From positions 124,001 through 188,000 of the forward strand of contig NZ_JANLGY010000005.1 of NCBI RefSeq assembly GCF_024653915.1: a stretch of DNA of 64,000 nucleotides, read 5' to 3'. Below the pieces are notes generated by a model. That model ran no database searches, had not been told where the DNA came from, and saw only the letters and a list, made by a program, of their open reading frames with translations. Source of the stretch: Sulfuricaulis sp. (lineage in GTDB: Bacteria; Pseudomonadota; Gammaproteobacteria; Acidiferrobacterales; Sulfurifustaceae). Below are positions 33,911 to 44,723 of the stretch, piece after piece. Position numbers and translations under genes: made by a program. How positions within the stretch are numbered: the first letter of the stretch is position 1; each line of letters starts with the position of its first letter.

Positions 33911-34975
33911 ATGGCACTCGTAACCCTGCGTCAACTGCTGGATCACGCCGCGGAACACACCTATGGCGTCCCGGCCTTCAACGTCAACAACATGGAACAG
34001 ATGCGCGCCATCATGGAAGCGGCGCACGAGACCGACAGCCCGGTGATCGTGCAGGCCTCGGCCGGCGCACGCAAGTACGCGGGCGCGCCGTTCCTGCGCC
34101 ACCTGATTCTGGCGGCGATTGAAGAGTGGCCGCATATCCCGGTGTGCATGCACCAGGACCACGGTTCGAGCCCGGCGGTATGCCAGCGCTCCATCCAGCT
34201 CGGCTTCTCCTCCGTCATGATGGACGGCTCGCTGAAAGAAGACATGAAGACCCCGGCCAGCTATGAGTACAACGTTGACGTCACCAAGCGTGTCGTCGAC
34301 ATGGCGCACGCTTGCGGCGTCTCCGTGGAAGGCGAGCTCGGTTGTCTCGGTTCTCTTGAGACCGGCATGGCCGGTGAAGAGGACGGTTCCGGCGCCGAGG
34401 GCAAGCTCGATCATTCGCAGCTCCTGACCGACCCGGACGAGGCGGCGGATTTTGTGAAGAAGACCAAGGTCGACGCCCTCGCCATCGCCATCGGCACCAG
34501 CCACGGCGCCTACAAGTTCACCCGTCCACCCACCGGCGACATTCTCGCCATCGAGCGCATCAAGGCCATTCACAAACGCATCCCGAACACGCATCTGGTG
34601 ATGCACGGTTCGAGCTCGGTGCCGCAGGAATGGCTGAAGATCATCAACACCTACGGCGGTGACATGGGCGAGACCTATGGCGTGCCCGTGGAAGAAATCG
34701 TGCAGGGCATCAAGCACGGTGTGCGCAAGGTCAATATCGACACCGATCTGCGCATGTCCTCGACCGGCGCCGTGCGCAAATTTCTTGCCGAAAACAAAAA
34801 GGAATTCGACCCGCGCAAGTGGCTCGCTGCCTCGACCAAGGGCATGAAGGAAATCTGCAAGGCGCGCTATGAAATATTCGGTTGCGCCGGCCAGGCGTCC
34901 AAGATCAAGCCGCTTTCGCTTGAGGCCATGACCACCCGCTACACCAAGGGCGAACTCGATCCCAAAGTGAACTGA
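33911..34975 (+). CDS. fba: fructose-bisphosphate aldolase, class II (Calvin-cycle type)
   Basis: 354 residues. Zinc aldolase that joins dihydroxyacetone phosphate with glyceraldehyde 3-phosphate (or erythrose 4-phosphate). Signs: [40 protein letters not shown] with the catalytic Asp and first zinc His, [27 protein letters not shown] and [10 protein letters not shown]. The length and [20 protein letters not shown] are of the CbbA subgroup. GAGAGGAG precedes the ATG. It closes the cluster in front of a strong terminator. Confidence 0.95.
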   Translation: MALVTLRQLLDHAAEHTYGVPAFNVNNMEQMRAIMEAAHETDSPVIVQASAGARKYAGAPFLRHLILAAIEEWPHIPVCMHQDHGSSPAVCQRSIQLGFSSVMMDGSLKEDMKTPASYEYNVDVTKRVVDMAHACGVSVEGELGCLGSLETGMAGEEDGSGAEGKLDHSQLLTDPDEAADFVKKTKVDALAIAIGTSHGAYKFTRPPTGDILAIERIKAIHKRIPNTHLVMHGSSSVPQEWLKIINTYGGDMGETYGVPVEEIVQGIKHGVRKVNIDTDLRMSSTGAVRKFLAENKKEFDPRKWLAASTKGMKEICKARYEIFGCAGQASKIKPLSLEAMTTRYTKGELDPKVN

Positions 34976-35004
34976 GTGCGCGCGTAGCGCGCCTCGGCTC
35001 GTCT

Positions 35005-35027
35005 CCCTCTCCCCTTGCGGGAGAGGG
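35005..35027. repeat. CCCTCTCCC hairpin repeat
   Basis: CCCTCTCCC and GGGAGAGGG pair exactly around CTTGC. Same class as the C/T-rich hairpins near 5188, 39657 and 46667. Confidence 0.7.
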
Positions 35028-35067
35028 AATGAGGGTGAGGGGTGGATGGTGCTGCTGAAGTAACAAT

Positions 35068-35096
35068 AAAAAGGGGCGGGCAACCGCCCCTTTTTT
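35068..35096 (+). terminator. rho-independent terminator after fba
   Basis: A stem GGGGCGG-GCAA-CCGCCCC with flanking A5 and T6 runs: AAAAAGGGGCGG and CCGCCCCTTTTTT. It should work in both directions and ends the tkt-gap-pgk-pyk-fba transcript. Confidence 0.88.
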
Positions 35097-35135
35097 GCGT
35101 TTGCGAAGCACGGCGTCTCGGCCTATGGTTAAATA

Positions 35136-35534
35136 ATGATGATGCATCGCACCAAATATCCCTGCCCGTGCTGCGGGCATCAGGTGTATCTGCACCAGCC
35201 TGGCAATCACGAGAAATGCCCTATTTGCCTGTGGGAAGACGATCTCGCGCAGCTGCGGTTTCCGCGCATGCCGGGCAGCGCCAATCACGTTTCACTCGAA
35301 CAGGGTCAGCAGAACTTCGCGGAACTGGGTGTCGCCGAACGACGTTACCGCGGCGAAGGACGCACGCCCTTCGAGGAAGAACCGCGCGATTCCAGCTGGC
35401 GCCCGCTCGACCCGTCGCATGACAATATCGAAGAGCCGACACGCGGCGTGGATTACGCGAATTCCTACCCCCTGGCCGATACCACCGTCCTTTACTATTG
35501 GCGCAAAACCTACTGGCGCAAGCTCGCGAGCTGA
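35136..35534 (+). CDS. CPCC family cysteine-rich protein
   Basis: 132 residues. YPCPCCGHQ near residue 8 and HEKCPICLWEDD near 28 are the two halves of the Cys-rich CPCC domain (Pfam family of that name), which probably binds zinc through four cysteines. The remaining part is polar, with NFAELGVAERRYRGEGRTPF typical of the family, and ends LYYWRKTYWRKLAS. Three consecutive ATGs make the exact start uncertain by two residues. Function of the family is unknown. Confidence 0.85.
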   Translation: MMMHRTKYPCPCCGHQVYLHQPGNHEKCPICLWEDDLAQLRFPRMPGSANHVSLEQGQQNFAELGVAERRYRGEGRTPFEEEPRDSSWRPLDPSHDNIEEPTRGVDYANSYPLADTTVLYYWRKTYWRKLAS

Positions 35535-35537
35535 AGG

Positions 35538-36482
35538 TCAGCGCCGTTTCCGCTGACCCGGAGAAGTGGGTGACGGTGTCACCACCCCGATTAATGCGCG
35601 TGCCTCCTTGAGCATGAAATCTTTGAATGCCTCGGCCACGCCCGAGAGGCGTTTACCCTTGCGGTGCACCATGTACCAGTGGCGCATGATGGGAAACTCG
35701 GCGACGTCCAGCTCCACCAACCGCTTCAGCTCCAGTTCCTGTTCAATCGTGGCGCGTGATAGCAGCCCCAAGCCCAGCCCTGCCTGCACGCTTTGTTTGA
35801 TGGCCTCGTTGCTGCCGACTTCCATGCCTGTTTTAAGCTGAATTTCACGCTCGGTGAAGAAGCGCTCCATGGCGATGCGCGTGCCGGAGCCCGGTTCGCG
35901 CACGAGAAAGACCTCGTCCTGCAGGCGCTTCAGCGGTATTTTTTTCTGCTTCGCCAATGCATGTTCCGGGGGCGCGACAATGACCAGCGGGTTTTCCATG
36001 AAGTCCGCAGCTTTGACATCGGCCTCGGCCGGTGGCTGGCCCATGATGACGAGGTCCACGGTATTTTCCGAAAGCTGTTGCAGCAGGATTTCGCGGTTGG
36101 TGACATCCAGGCTGACCGTTATCTCCGGGAAACGACGCGAGAAAGTCCCGAGCAGGGTGGGGATGAAGTAGTTGGCCGTGGTGGCCACGGAAATGCGCAG
36201 CTTTCCACCGGCCAGTCCCTTCATCCGGTTCAGAACCGCTTCAAGTTCGTCCAGTTGTTGGGAAATATTGCGCGCATAGCCGAGTACCTCCTGGCCCGCC
36301 TCCGTAAGATGGACGCTCTTCCCCAGTTGCTCGAAGAGGGCCAGCCCCAGATGTGTCTCGAGCAGTTTCACCTGCATGGACACGGCCGGCTGGGTGAGAA
36401 AAAGCTCTTCGGCTGCGCGGGTAAAGTTCAGATGCCGTGCGACGGATTCAAAGACCTTGAGTTGGCGCAGCGTCAGGTGCAA
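35538..36482 (-). CDS. cbbR: LysR-family regulator of the RuBisCO operon
   Basis: 314 residues. LysR helix-turn-helix at 3-62 (LTLRQLKVFESVARHLNFTR, EELFLTQPAVSMQVKLLETH), then a co-inducer domain (KLRISVATTANYFIPTLLG, VFLVREPGSGTRIAMERFF). It is divergent from cbbL with 135 bases between the starts, the standard arrangement for CbbR, which activates cbb genes in response to metabolites such as NADPH or RuBP. The stop lies three bases after that of the convergent CPCC gene. Confidence 0.94.
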   Translation of the reverse strand: MHLTLRQLKVFESVARHLNFTRAAEELFLTQPAVSMQVKLLETHLGLALFEQLGKSVHLTEAGQEVLGYARNISQQLDELEAVLNRMKGLAGGKLRISVATTANYFIPTLLGTFSRRFPEITVSLDVTNREILLQQLSENTVDLVIMGQPPAEADVKAADFMENPLVIVAPPEHALAKQKKIPLKRLQDEVFLVREPGSGTRIAMERFFTEREIQLKTGMEVGSNEAIKQSVQAGLGLGLLSRATIEQELELKRLVELDVAEFPIMRHWYMVHRKGKRLSGVAEAFKDFMLKEARALIGVVTPSPTSPGQRKRR

Positions 36483-38102
<1,620 letters not shown>

Positions 38103-38123
38103 TTAATTTCAGGAGAAGCCATT

Positions 38124-38558
38124 ATGATGACCAATCAAGGTAATCGCATCACACAAGGGCAGTTTTCGTTTCTGCCCGACCTGACGGATGCGCAGATCAC
38201 CGCCCAAATCAAGTACGCCCTGAGCAAGGGCTGGGCGCTGGGCGTGGAGTACACCGACGATCCGCACCCGCGCAACACCTATTGGGAAATGTTCGGCAGA
38301 CCGATGTTCGACCTGAAAGATCCCGCCGGGATTTTAATGGAGATCAACAACTGCCGTAAGACATTCCCGAATCACTACATCCGCGTCACCGCGTTCAGTG
38401 CCGTGCGTGGAATAGAGAGCGTGACCATGTCGTACATCGTGAATCGTCCCAAAAAAGAGCCGGGCTTCGGTCTGGTGCGCCAGGAAACGAGTGGCCGTAC
38501 CATGCGTTACACCATTCATTCTTACGCCACCGACAAGCCAGAGAATGAGCGCTATTAA
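38124..38558 (+). CDS. cbbS: RuBisCO small subunit, red-type
   Basis: 144 residues. [20 protein letters not shown] and [20 protein letters not shown] with [14 protein letters not shown] are typical; the extended C-terminus ([20 protein letters not shown], ending KPENERY) is the beta-hairpin extension of red-type small subunits, which fills the central pore of the holoenzyme. AGGAG precedes the start, 21 bases after cbbL. Confidence 0.96.
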   Translation: MMTNQGNRITQGQFSFLPDLTDAQITAQIKYALSKGWALGVEYTDDPHPRNTYWEMFGRPMFDLKDPAGILMEINNCRKTFPNHYIRVTAFSAVRGIESVTMSYIVNRPKKEPGFGLVRQETSGRTMRYTIHSYATDKPENERY

Positions 38559-38588
38559 TCGGCTGTTCCTGTAGTAGTTATCTGCTGT

Positions 38589-38617
38589 ACACCCGGGGCG
38601 AGCGCCCCGGGTGTTTT
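38589..38617 (+). terminator. terminator or attenuator between cbbS and cbbX
   Basis: ACACCCGGGGCG and CGCCCCGGGTGT pair over 12 bases, followed by TTTT. Only two bases (AG) separate the arms, so the true loop must open some pairs. The stem and short T run suggest partial termination, which would lower cbbX relative to cbbLS. Confidence 0.75.
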
Positions 38618-38661
38618 ACCTGCCAACTCCGGCATCTTTATCTAAGCGATGAGGCCACACC

Positions 38662-39603
38662 ATGTCGCCGAACGATTCCAAAACCACGACGAACGATGTC
38701 CATGTCGATCTCGACGCCGAATTTCAGGCCTCGAATATCCAGGAACTGCTCGATCAGCTCGATGCCGAGCTAATCGGTTTAAAACCCGTCAAGACCCGCA
38801 TCCGCGAGACCGCAGCGCTGCTGCTGGTCGATCGCGTGCGCCAGAAAATGGGCCTGACCGCCGGCGCGCCCAGCCTGCACATGTGTTTCACCGGCAATCC
38901 CGGCACCGGCAAGACCACGGTGGCCATGCGCATGGGTGAAATCCTCAAGCGCCTCGGTTATGTGCGCGAGGGCCATCTGGTTACCGTCACGCGCGACGAT
39001 CTGGTTGGCCAATATATCGGCCACACTGCGCCCAAGACCAAGGAAGTCATCAAGAAGGCCATGGGCGGCGTGCTGTTCATCGACGAGGCCTATTATCTCT
39101 ACAAGCCCGAGAACGAGCGTGACTACGGCGCGGAATCCATTGAGATCCTGCTGCAGGTCATGGAAAACAACCGCGACGATCTGGTTGTGATCCTGGCGGG
39201 CTACAAGGACCGCATGGACAAGTTTTTCCACAGCAACCCGGGCATGCGCTCGCGTGTCGCGCACCACATCGACTTCCCGGACTACAGCCCGGGCGAATTG
39301 CTTAGCATCGCCAAGCTCATGCTGGCGGATCAGAATTACCGTTTCAGCGCCGAGAGCGAAAAGGCGTTCGGTGAATACATCAAGCTGCGCATGAAGCTCG
39401 AACATTTCGCCAATGCGCGCTCGGTGCGCAATGCGTTGGACCGCGCGCGTCTGCGCCAGGCCAATCGCCTGTTCCTCGGGGCCAAGAAAAATCTCTCCAA
39501 GATCGACCTCATGACACTCGAAGCCGAAGACATACTCGCAAGTCGCGTATTCAAGGAAGGCGCGCTCGATCTCGATGGCGATGAGGGCGCAGATCGGTCG
39601 TAG
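38662..39603 (+). CDS. cbbX: red-type RuBisCO activase CbbX (AAA+ ATPase)
   Basis: 313 residues. AAA+ ring protein that pulls the large-subunit C-terminus to release inhibitory sugar phosphates. Walker [10 protein letters not shown] at 78-86, Walker [11 protein letters not shown] at 137-146 (D141, E142), and [20 protein letters not shown]. The opening [20 protein letters not shown] and the pore-loop segment [13 protein letters not shown] agree with Rhodobacter CbbX. GAGG lies seven bases before the ATG. Confidence 0.97.
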   Translation: MSPNDSKTTTNDVHVDLDAEFQASNIQELLDQLDAELIGLKPVKTRIRETAALLLVDRVRQKMGLTAGAPSLHMCFTGNPGTGKTTVAMRMGEILKRLGYVREGHLVTVTRDDLVGQYIGHTAPKTKEVIKKAMGGVLFIDEAYYLYKPENERDYGAESIEILLQVMENNRDDLVVILAGYKDRMDKFFHSNPGMRSRVAHHIDFPDYSPGELLSIAKLMLADQNYRFSAESEKAFGEYIKLRMKLEHFANARSVRNALDRARLRQANRLFLGAKKNLSKIDLMTLEAEDILASRVFKEGALDLDGDEGADRS

Positions 39604-39656
39604 GCGACTGCGATTAATCTCCCCATGAGCGCAAGAAGCATTTGCCCACTCGCCCT

Positions 39657-39690
39657 TACCCTCCCTCCCTCTCCCGGAGGGAGGGAGAGG
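39657..39690. repeat. C/T-rich hairpin repeat after cbbX
   Basis: CCTCCCTCC and GGAGGGAGG face each other around CTCTCCC. Same class as at 35005 and 46667. Confidence 0.6.
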
Positions 39691-39725
39691 CGAGCTGTTA
39701 TCCGCTACGCGCGCACTTTTTCACT

Positions 39726-40043
39726 TTGAATCTCAACGAACTCCACGCCTTAATCAGCAAAGCCCTCGCGCAAGCGCCGGGCGTTGCCCCCTTGCATGGT
39801 CTCGCGGTTGAGGCGGTACGCATGGCCGACATGACCGGTTGGGCGACCGGGCCAATCGATCCGCAGGGGAAAGTCGCCGCTGCCTTCGAATTACTTAAAC
39901 TGCAAGTCCGACAGCGTTTCGATGAATCGCAGAGCCGCGAGCTGGCGGAGTTGCACGACGCGATCGGAGACCTGCTCGTCGCCATCGCCACTCACGACGA
40001 CGATCTCAATCCGGATGGGATCGGTGCATCCGAAGACGACTGA
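39726..40043 (+). CDS. small hypothetical protein downstream of cbbX
   Basis: 105 residues if started at the TTG at 39726 (LNLNELHALISKALAQAPG); the open frame extends further upstream through the hairpin repeat, which is unlikely to be coding. No good ribosome-binding site. The sequence is helical and acidic at the end (LLVAIATHDDDLNPDGIGAS). Base use matches the neighbours. No family recognised; its position suggests it may belong to the cbb transcript. Confidence 0.5.
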   Translation: MNLNELHALISKALAQAPGVAPLHGLAVEAVRMADMTGWATGPIDPQGKVAAAFELLKLQVRQRFDESQSRELAELHDAIGDLLVAIATHDDDLNPDGIGASEDD

Positions 40044-40141
40044 CAGTCAGCAGCGGCGATTGCGACCCGGATGTCGGGAAATGCTGTGCGCGGGTTGATG
40101 CGATATTGGATTTACCACATCCGGTGCGGAGGACGGGAAAC

Positions 40142-40975
40142 ATGCCACTGATACATGCTGCTGACCTGCTCGATCACGCTCGTAACATGGGCTACCGCGT
40201 ACCCGCCTTTGAACTGACGAACCTGGATCACATTGTTCCCATCGTCGAGGCGGCGGAGCACACCGCCACGCCGGTGATACTGATATTTTCAGCCGAGTCC
40301 GGGCGCTCGTTCACCCCGGCGCTGGCCGCCGCAGTTGCCGCCGCGCGCGAAACGGCGATACCGGTGGTGATAGAGGCGCGTACGTCGTCAGATAGCGATG
40401 TCGTTGCCGGCGCCATCCGCGGCGGCGCCAACAGCATCTTGCTCAGCCAGGCGGCCGACACGCCACCAGAACAGGTCGAGACGGCGATACAGCTTGCGAG
40501 TGCCAGCGGAGTGCCGCTATTTGTTTCGTGCGACACCTCCACGTCGACCCACTACCGGGATTACCGCCGGTTACCAGCCTCTCACAAAACTGCCTATGCC
40601 GAGGCTGAACGTGGCCTTGTCGAGTCCAGTGGGAACGGACGTGCCGCGCAAGCGCTTGCTGCTTGTCGGCCCTGGCTCGAGGTCGAGCACCTCATCGTCT
40701 ACAACGTCAAGGATGGCTGTGACGTACGCTTCGTCGAGAAAATGATGGCCCACGGCCGCACAGTGCTCAGCGCCATTCCCGGCGTGCGGCGCGTGTTCAC
40801 CGGCCGCGCCTTGCGTCGCGACGACCGTTATCAATATTGCTGGCTGGTGCGCTTCGCGAATCCAGCCGTGGTAGCTAGCTACCGTGACCATCCGGATCAC
40901 GTCGCCTTTGCCAATACGCAGTTCCGACCCGTCGCCGCCGACCGGATCAGTATTGATTTCGAATCCGCGGAATAG
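40142..40975 (+). CDS. class II aldolase-like domain fused to a Dabb (stress-responsive alpha-beta barrel) domain
   Basis: 277 residues from the ATG at 40142, preceded by GGAGGACGGGA. Residues 1-165 resemble the first half of the class II aldolase encoded at 33911: LIHAADLLDHARNMGYRVPA and FELTNLDHIVPIVEAAEHTA line up with its N-terminus, but the HQDHG metal motif and the later zinc histidines are absent, so aldolase activity is doubtful. From about 180, VEHLIVYNVKDGCDVRFVEK, IPGVRRVFTGRAL and YCWLVRFANPAVVASYRDHP have the Dabb pattern. I know no described protein with this pairing. It lies downstream of cbbX. Confidence 0.75.
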   Translation: MPLIHAADLLDHARNMGYRVPAFELTNLDHIVPIVEAAEHTATPVILIFSAESGRSFTPALAAAVAAARETAIPVVIEARTSSDSDVVAGAIRGGANSILLSQAADTPPEQVETAIQLASASGVPLFVSCDTSTSTHYRDYRRLPASHKTAYAEAERGLVESSGNGRAAQALAACRPWLEVEHLIVYNVKDGCDVRFVEKMMAHGRTVLSAIPGVRRVFTGRALRRDDRYQYCWLVRFANPAVVASYRDHPDHVAFANTQFRPVAADRISIDFESAE

Positions 40976-41162
40976 GGTGCACCATCTCCTCGGCGACCGG
41001 TGCGCAGGAACTTGTCGTTAGACAGGATGTCGCAGTGGCCAGACTGCCGGGGTGATGCAAAGCCGGGCCTGATTCCCTTCCCGGGTTTCCTCCATTCGTG
41101 GATAATTGTGTTTCTACTGATCGCTATTTGGCGTCGCTGACCGCTGTTTTGGAGTCAACAGG

Positions 41163-43121
41163 ATGACGCAAGGAAGCCTGCACGAATCGCCTTCGAGGTT
41201 GGCTGAGAAGGGGCTGCTGTTGTTCGTCGCGTTGCTGATGCTGGTCGCGCTCGGAATTTTCACCGCGACCCGGATCGTACTGGCGCTCTATACGGGCATG
41301 GACAGCGTCCCGCTGTCTGGCTGGCCGCGTTTCCTCTTCTTCGGGCTGTGGTTCGATGTCGCCACCCTGTGTTATCTGCTGGTGCCGTTTCTGTTGTACG
41401 AAGCCGCGTTCGGAAACCGCTGGCGACCGTCAGGCTGGCAGCGCTGGGTGCGCTACGGGGTGTTCTGGTTCGTGACGGCGGCGCTGTTGTTCAACGCCCT
41501 GGCCGAACTGCTGTTCTGGATCGAGTTTGAAACGCGCTTCAATTTCATTGCCGTGGATTATCTCGTGTACACGCGCGAGGTCATCGGCAATATCCGCGAG
41601 TCTTATCCAGTATCGCTGTTGCTGCTGGCTGTGGCGGGGCTGGCCGCCCTGTTGACCTGGGCGCTGCGCGGCCCGCTGGCGCGTGCGTTCGGCGTGCGCC
41701 TCGCACGCGGTGCACGCCGCCGCCTGCTGTTGGCCGCCGTACTTCTGCCGTTTGCCAGCGGCCTGCTCGCCAACGTCGACCAGATGTATGGCCACGGCAA
41801 CAATTACGTTGAGGAGCTTTCCGGGAACGGCCTGTTTACTTTCATGGCCGCGTTTCGGCGCAATGTACTCGATTACGAGCGCTGGTATGTCACGATGCCG
41901 CAGGATAAAGCGGACCGTATCCTGCATGACCTCGGTGTCGAGCGCGTACCGCTTTCGGTCCTGCTCAAAAAACGCCACACGGTTCCCGAGGCACTGGAAC
42001 CTACCCCCGATTTTCTCCTTCGCCGGCCGCGCCATATCGTGTTGATCACGGTCGAGAGCCTGTCCGCGGAATATCTCGGCAGTTACGGCTCGAAACAGGG
42101 CCTGACGCCACGCCTTGACGACCTGGCGCGCCAAGGCGTGCAGTTCGACCGCGTGCTGGCCACGGGTACCCGCACGGTGCGCGGGCTGGAGGCGCTGTCG
42201 CTGGGCACGCCGCCGGTGCCGGGGCAGGCCATCGTGCGCCGGCCCCACAACGAGCATCTCACCACGATCGGCGAAATGCTCGAGCATCTGGGTTTCACGA
42301 CTTCTTTCGTGTATGGCGGTTACGGCTACTTCGATAACATGAATGCTTATTTCGCCGGCAATGACTACATCACCCACGACCGCACGGACTTCCCCAAGGA
42401 GTCGGTAATTTTCGAGAACGTCTGGGGTGTGGCCGACGAAGTCCTGTTCAACAATGCTTTGCCCCTGCTCGACAAGACCGGAAGTAACGGCAAGCGTTTT
42501 TTCATGCACATAATGACGACCTCCAATCACCGCCCCTATACCTACCCGGACGGGCGTATCGATATTCCCTCGCCCGGCGGGCGCGAGGGCGGAGTCAAGT
42601 ACACGGACTACGCCATCGGCCAGTTCATCGCGCAGGCGCGCCGGCATCCCTGGTTTGACGACACGCTGTTCGTGATCATCGCCGATCACTGCGCCTCGGT
42701 CTCCGGCAAGACTGAGCTGCCGGTGGCGAAATACCATATCCCGCTCATTCTCTACGGTCCCAAGATCGTCAAACCGAGCCGCTTTTCACGAATGGTTTCG
42801 CAGATCGACGTGCCGCCCACTCTTTTTGCCATGCTCGGAGTGGAAGGCGACGATCATTATTTCGGCAACCCGGTTCACGAGCAGACGTTGACGGGAGAAC
42901 GCGCGTTCATCAGCAATTATCAATCGCTCGGTTATTACAAGCACGACATCCTCACCGTGCTCAAACCCAAGCGCAAAATAGAAAGTTACCGAATCGATCC
43001 GAAGACCTTCGAAGCCACGCCCGCGCCGATCAGCGAGACGTTGCGCGACGAGGCCATCGCCTACTACCAGACGGCCTCCCTGGCTTTCAAGCGCGACAAA
43101 CTCAAGGCGCCGGGCTACTGA
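41163..43121 (+). CDS. LTA-synthase-like sulfatase family membrane enzyme
   Basis: 652 residues. Five transmembrane segments in the first 210 residues (for example LLLFVALLMLVALGIFTATR and YPVSLLLLAVAGLAALLTWA), then a periplasmic sulfatase-fold domain from about 285: HIVLITVESLSAEYLGSYGS with metal residues, GTRTVRGLEAL with the nucleophile Thr, MTTSNHRPYTYP and IIADHCASVSG. Such enzymes move phosphoglycerol or phosphoethanolamine onto envelope glycans. In Gram-negatives the substrate is usually osmoregulated glucan or lipid A, not lipoteichoic acid. A PAP2 phosphatase gene follows at once. Confidence 0.9.
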   Translation: MTQGSLHESPSRLAEKGLLLFVALLMLVALGIFTATRIVLALYTGMDSVPLSGWPRFLFFGLWFDVATLCYLLVPFLLYEAAFGNRWRPSGWQRWVRYGVFWFVTAALLFNALAELLFWIEFETRFNFIAVDYLVYTREVIGNIRESYPVSLLLLAVAGLAALLTWALRGPLARAFGVRLARGARRRLLLAAVLLPFASGLLANVDQMYGHGNNYVEELSGNGLFTFMAAFRRNVLDYERWYVTMPQDKADRILHDLGVERVPLSVLLKKRHTVPEALEPTPDFLLRRPRHIVLITVESLSAEYLGSYGSKQGLTPRLDDLARQGVQFDRVLATGTRTVRGLEALSLGTPPVPGQAIVRRPHNEHLTTIGEMLEHLGFTTSFVYGGYGYFDNMNAYFAGNDYITHDRTDFPKESVIFENVWGVADEVLFNNALPLLDKTGSNGKRFFMHIMTTSNHRPYTYPDGRIDIPSPGGREGGVKYTDYAIGQFIAQARRHPWFDDTLFVIIADHCASVSGKTELPVAKYHIPLILYGPKIVKPSRFSRMVSQIDVPPTLFAMLGVEGDDHYFGNPVHEQTLTGERAFISNYQSLGYYKHDILTVLKPKRKIESYRIDPKTFEATPAPISETLRDEAIAYYQTASLAFKRDKLKAPGY

Positions 43122-43122
43122 C

Positions 43123-43839
43123 GTGCAGCCAGCCGGCACGCGTCTGTCCAACCCTGTTCCCAATAACCTTCGTGAACTGTGGTGGTTGGCGGGTGCGTTG
43201 GCGCTGATTTTTTTGCTTGCCCGCTACACCCCGCTAGACCATGCCCTGACCGGTCTTTTCTATGATCCCGCCACGCGTGGTTTTCCCCTGCGCGACGCGG
43301 CCTTCTGGGCGGTGATCATGCATACCGGGCTCAAGTACCTGAGCGTGGCGGCATGGTTCGCGTTGCTGGCGTACTGGATCACTCTCCGGGGTCACCGATC
43401 CCGGCAGCCATTGCGCCGGGCCATCGGGTTCACGCTGCTGGTGGCGCTGCTGGCCTCACTTTCCGTTTCATCCCTGCGCGCGCTTTCCGCGCACAGCTGC
43501 CCGTGGGAATTAAGCCTGTTTGGCGGAACCGCCGATTATTTCCGCTTCTTCGATGCCGTGCCTCTGAATCCCGGCTCAGGTCGTTGCGCCCCGAGCGGGC
43601 ATGCCGCGTCCGGATTCGTCTGGCTCACTGCCTGGATCGCCCTGCGCGGCGTCGATCGCACGAAGGCGCGTTTCGCGCTGGTGTTCGCTCTGGCACTTGG
43701 TTTTCTGACCGGCCTGACCCAGCTCGCGCGCGGCGCGCACTTTCTTTCGCACGTACTGCTCACGGCGTGGGTGTGTTTCGCTGCTGCCTGGGTGTGTGAC
43801 TGGGCATACAGGATGTGGGGCAAGAAACGCAATAATTAA
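43123..43839 (+). CDS. PAP2-family membrane phosphatase
   Basis: 238 residues from a GTG one base after the previous stop, so translation is probably coupled. Several membrane segments (about 18-36, 57-84, 103-122, 160-178, 186-203, 208-226). PAP2 motifs: SGRCAPSGHAASGFVWL (SGH motif) and RGAHFLSHVLLTAW (RxxxxxH-x3 motif); the first KX6RP motif is weak. It should remove phosphate from a lipid phosphate or a polyprenyl or sugar phosphate and may recycle the lipid by-product of its neighbour; that link is inference. Confidence 0.87.
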   Translation: MQPAGTRLSNPVPNNLRELWWLAGALALIFLLARYTPLDHALTGLFYDPATRGFPLRDAAFWAVIMHTGLKYLSVAAWFALLAYWITLRGHRSRQPLRRAIGFTLLVALLASLSVSSLRALSAHSCPWELSLFGGTADYFRFFDAVPLNPGSGRCAPSGHAASGFVWLTAWIALRGVDRTKARFALVFALALGFLTGLTQLARGAHFLSHVLLTAWVCFAAAWVCDWAYRMWGKKRNN

Positions 43840-43925
43840 AGAAAAATCACGCCTCCCCTTTTAATTGGTTATAATTTTGCCGCCTCGTCTGACCAGACGA
43901 CCACTCGAGATTTCCGACCCTAGCA

Positions 43926-44723
43926 ATGCCATTCGAATCCGGCCATGTCGATTTACTCCTTCAGTACGTCCTGCTGCTCGCCGGGGCGAAAGACAAGCAA
44001 GCCGACCGTCAGCTCGGCCCGATTCACCTGATCAAGTATGTTTATCTGGCCGACCTGGTCTATGCTCGGCGCAATCAGGGAAAAATCTTTACCAACGCCC
44101 CTTGGCAGTTCGACAAGTTCGGCCCCTGGTCCCAAGAGGTGCACGAACGTATCGAGCCGGCGCTCACCGAAATTGGCGCAGTCAAAAAAACACTCCCCGG
44201 CAAAACCGGGGACAAGGACGATTCGATGCGTTGGTCCTTGAGAGAAGACCGATTATTACAGGAAAGGGAATGGAAACTTCCAACCGATATCACTCTGTAC
44301 ATGAAGCGTTTTGTCGACCGGTTTGGACAGGATATACCCGGCCTGCTGGATCACGTCTATAGCACCAAGCCGATGCTGTCGGCCGCACCGAATGAGCCTC
44401 TGGACTTTTCCCTGGCGGTAGAAGAGGCGCCAAGCGCAGAGCCTGAAGCGCGACCTTTGATGATGGACAACCTCTCCGAGAAGAGAAAGAAAAAATTAAA
44501 AGAAAGGATGCAGGCGCTGCAAGAGAAACAAAAAAGCCGCAAACCAAAAGCGCTCAGGCTGGTACCCCTGGTAAAAAATCCCCGGGTCGACAAGGCTTAC
44601 GAAGAGGGTATCGCCTGGCTTGACGTTCTTGCTGGACAGCCATTAACACCTGGCGAAAAAACAGCCGAATTTTCGGACGAAGTATGGCAATCATCTACCA
44701 GAAAGGGCGGCAATGTTTCCTGA
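43926..44723 (+). CDS. Panacea (DUF4065)-like protein, candidate antitoxin
   Basis: 265 residues. Residues 8-85 (HVDLLLQYVLLLAGAKDK, LGPIHLIKYVYLADLVYARR, WQFDKFGPWSQEVHERIEPA) follow the Panacea/DUF4065 pattern: a helix, a K-x-x-Y-L-A-D helix, then a W/Y-x-x-x-x-x-G-P motif. The middle is linker; residues 175-205 are a strongly basic Lys/Arg-rich coil, and the C-terminus is acidic. Panacea domains act as antitoxin modules in toxin-antitoxin pairs, and the next gene overlaps this one by 11 bases. The domain assignment is by pattern, not by search. Confidence 0.7.
   Translation: MPFESGHVDLLLQYVLLLAGAKDKQADRQLGPIHLIKYVYLADLVYARRNQGKIFTNAPWQFDKFGPWSQEVHERIEPALTEIGAVKKTLPGKTGDKDDSMRWSLREDRLLQEREWKLPTDITLYMKRFVDRFGQDIPGLLDHVYSTKPMLSAAPNEPLDFSLAVEEAPSAEPEARPLMMDNLSEKRKKKLKERMQALQEKQKSRKPKALRLVPLVKNPRVDKAYEEGIAWLDVLAGQPLTPGEKTAEFSDEVWQSSTRKGGNVS

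Noticed and set aside
41430-42737. 435-codon open frame on the minus strand
   Set aside because: Antisense to the sulfatase-family gene, which has clear membrane segments and active-site motifs.
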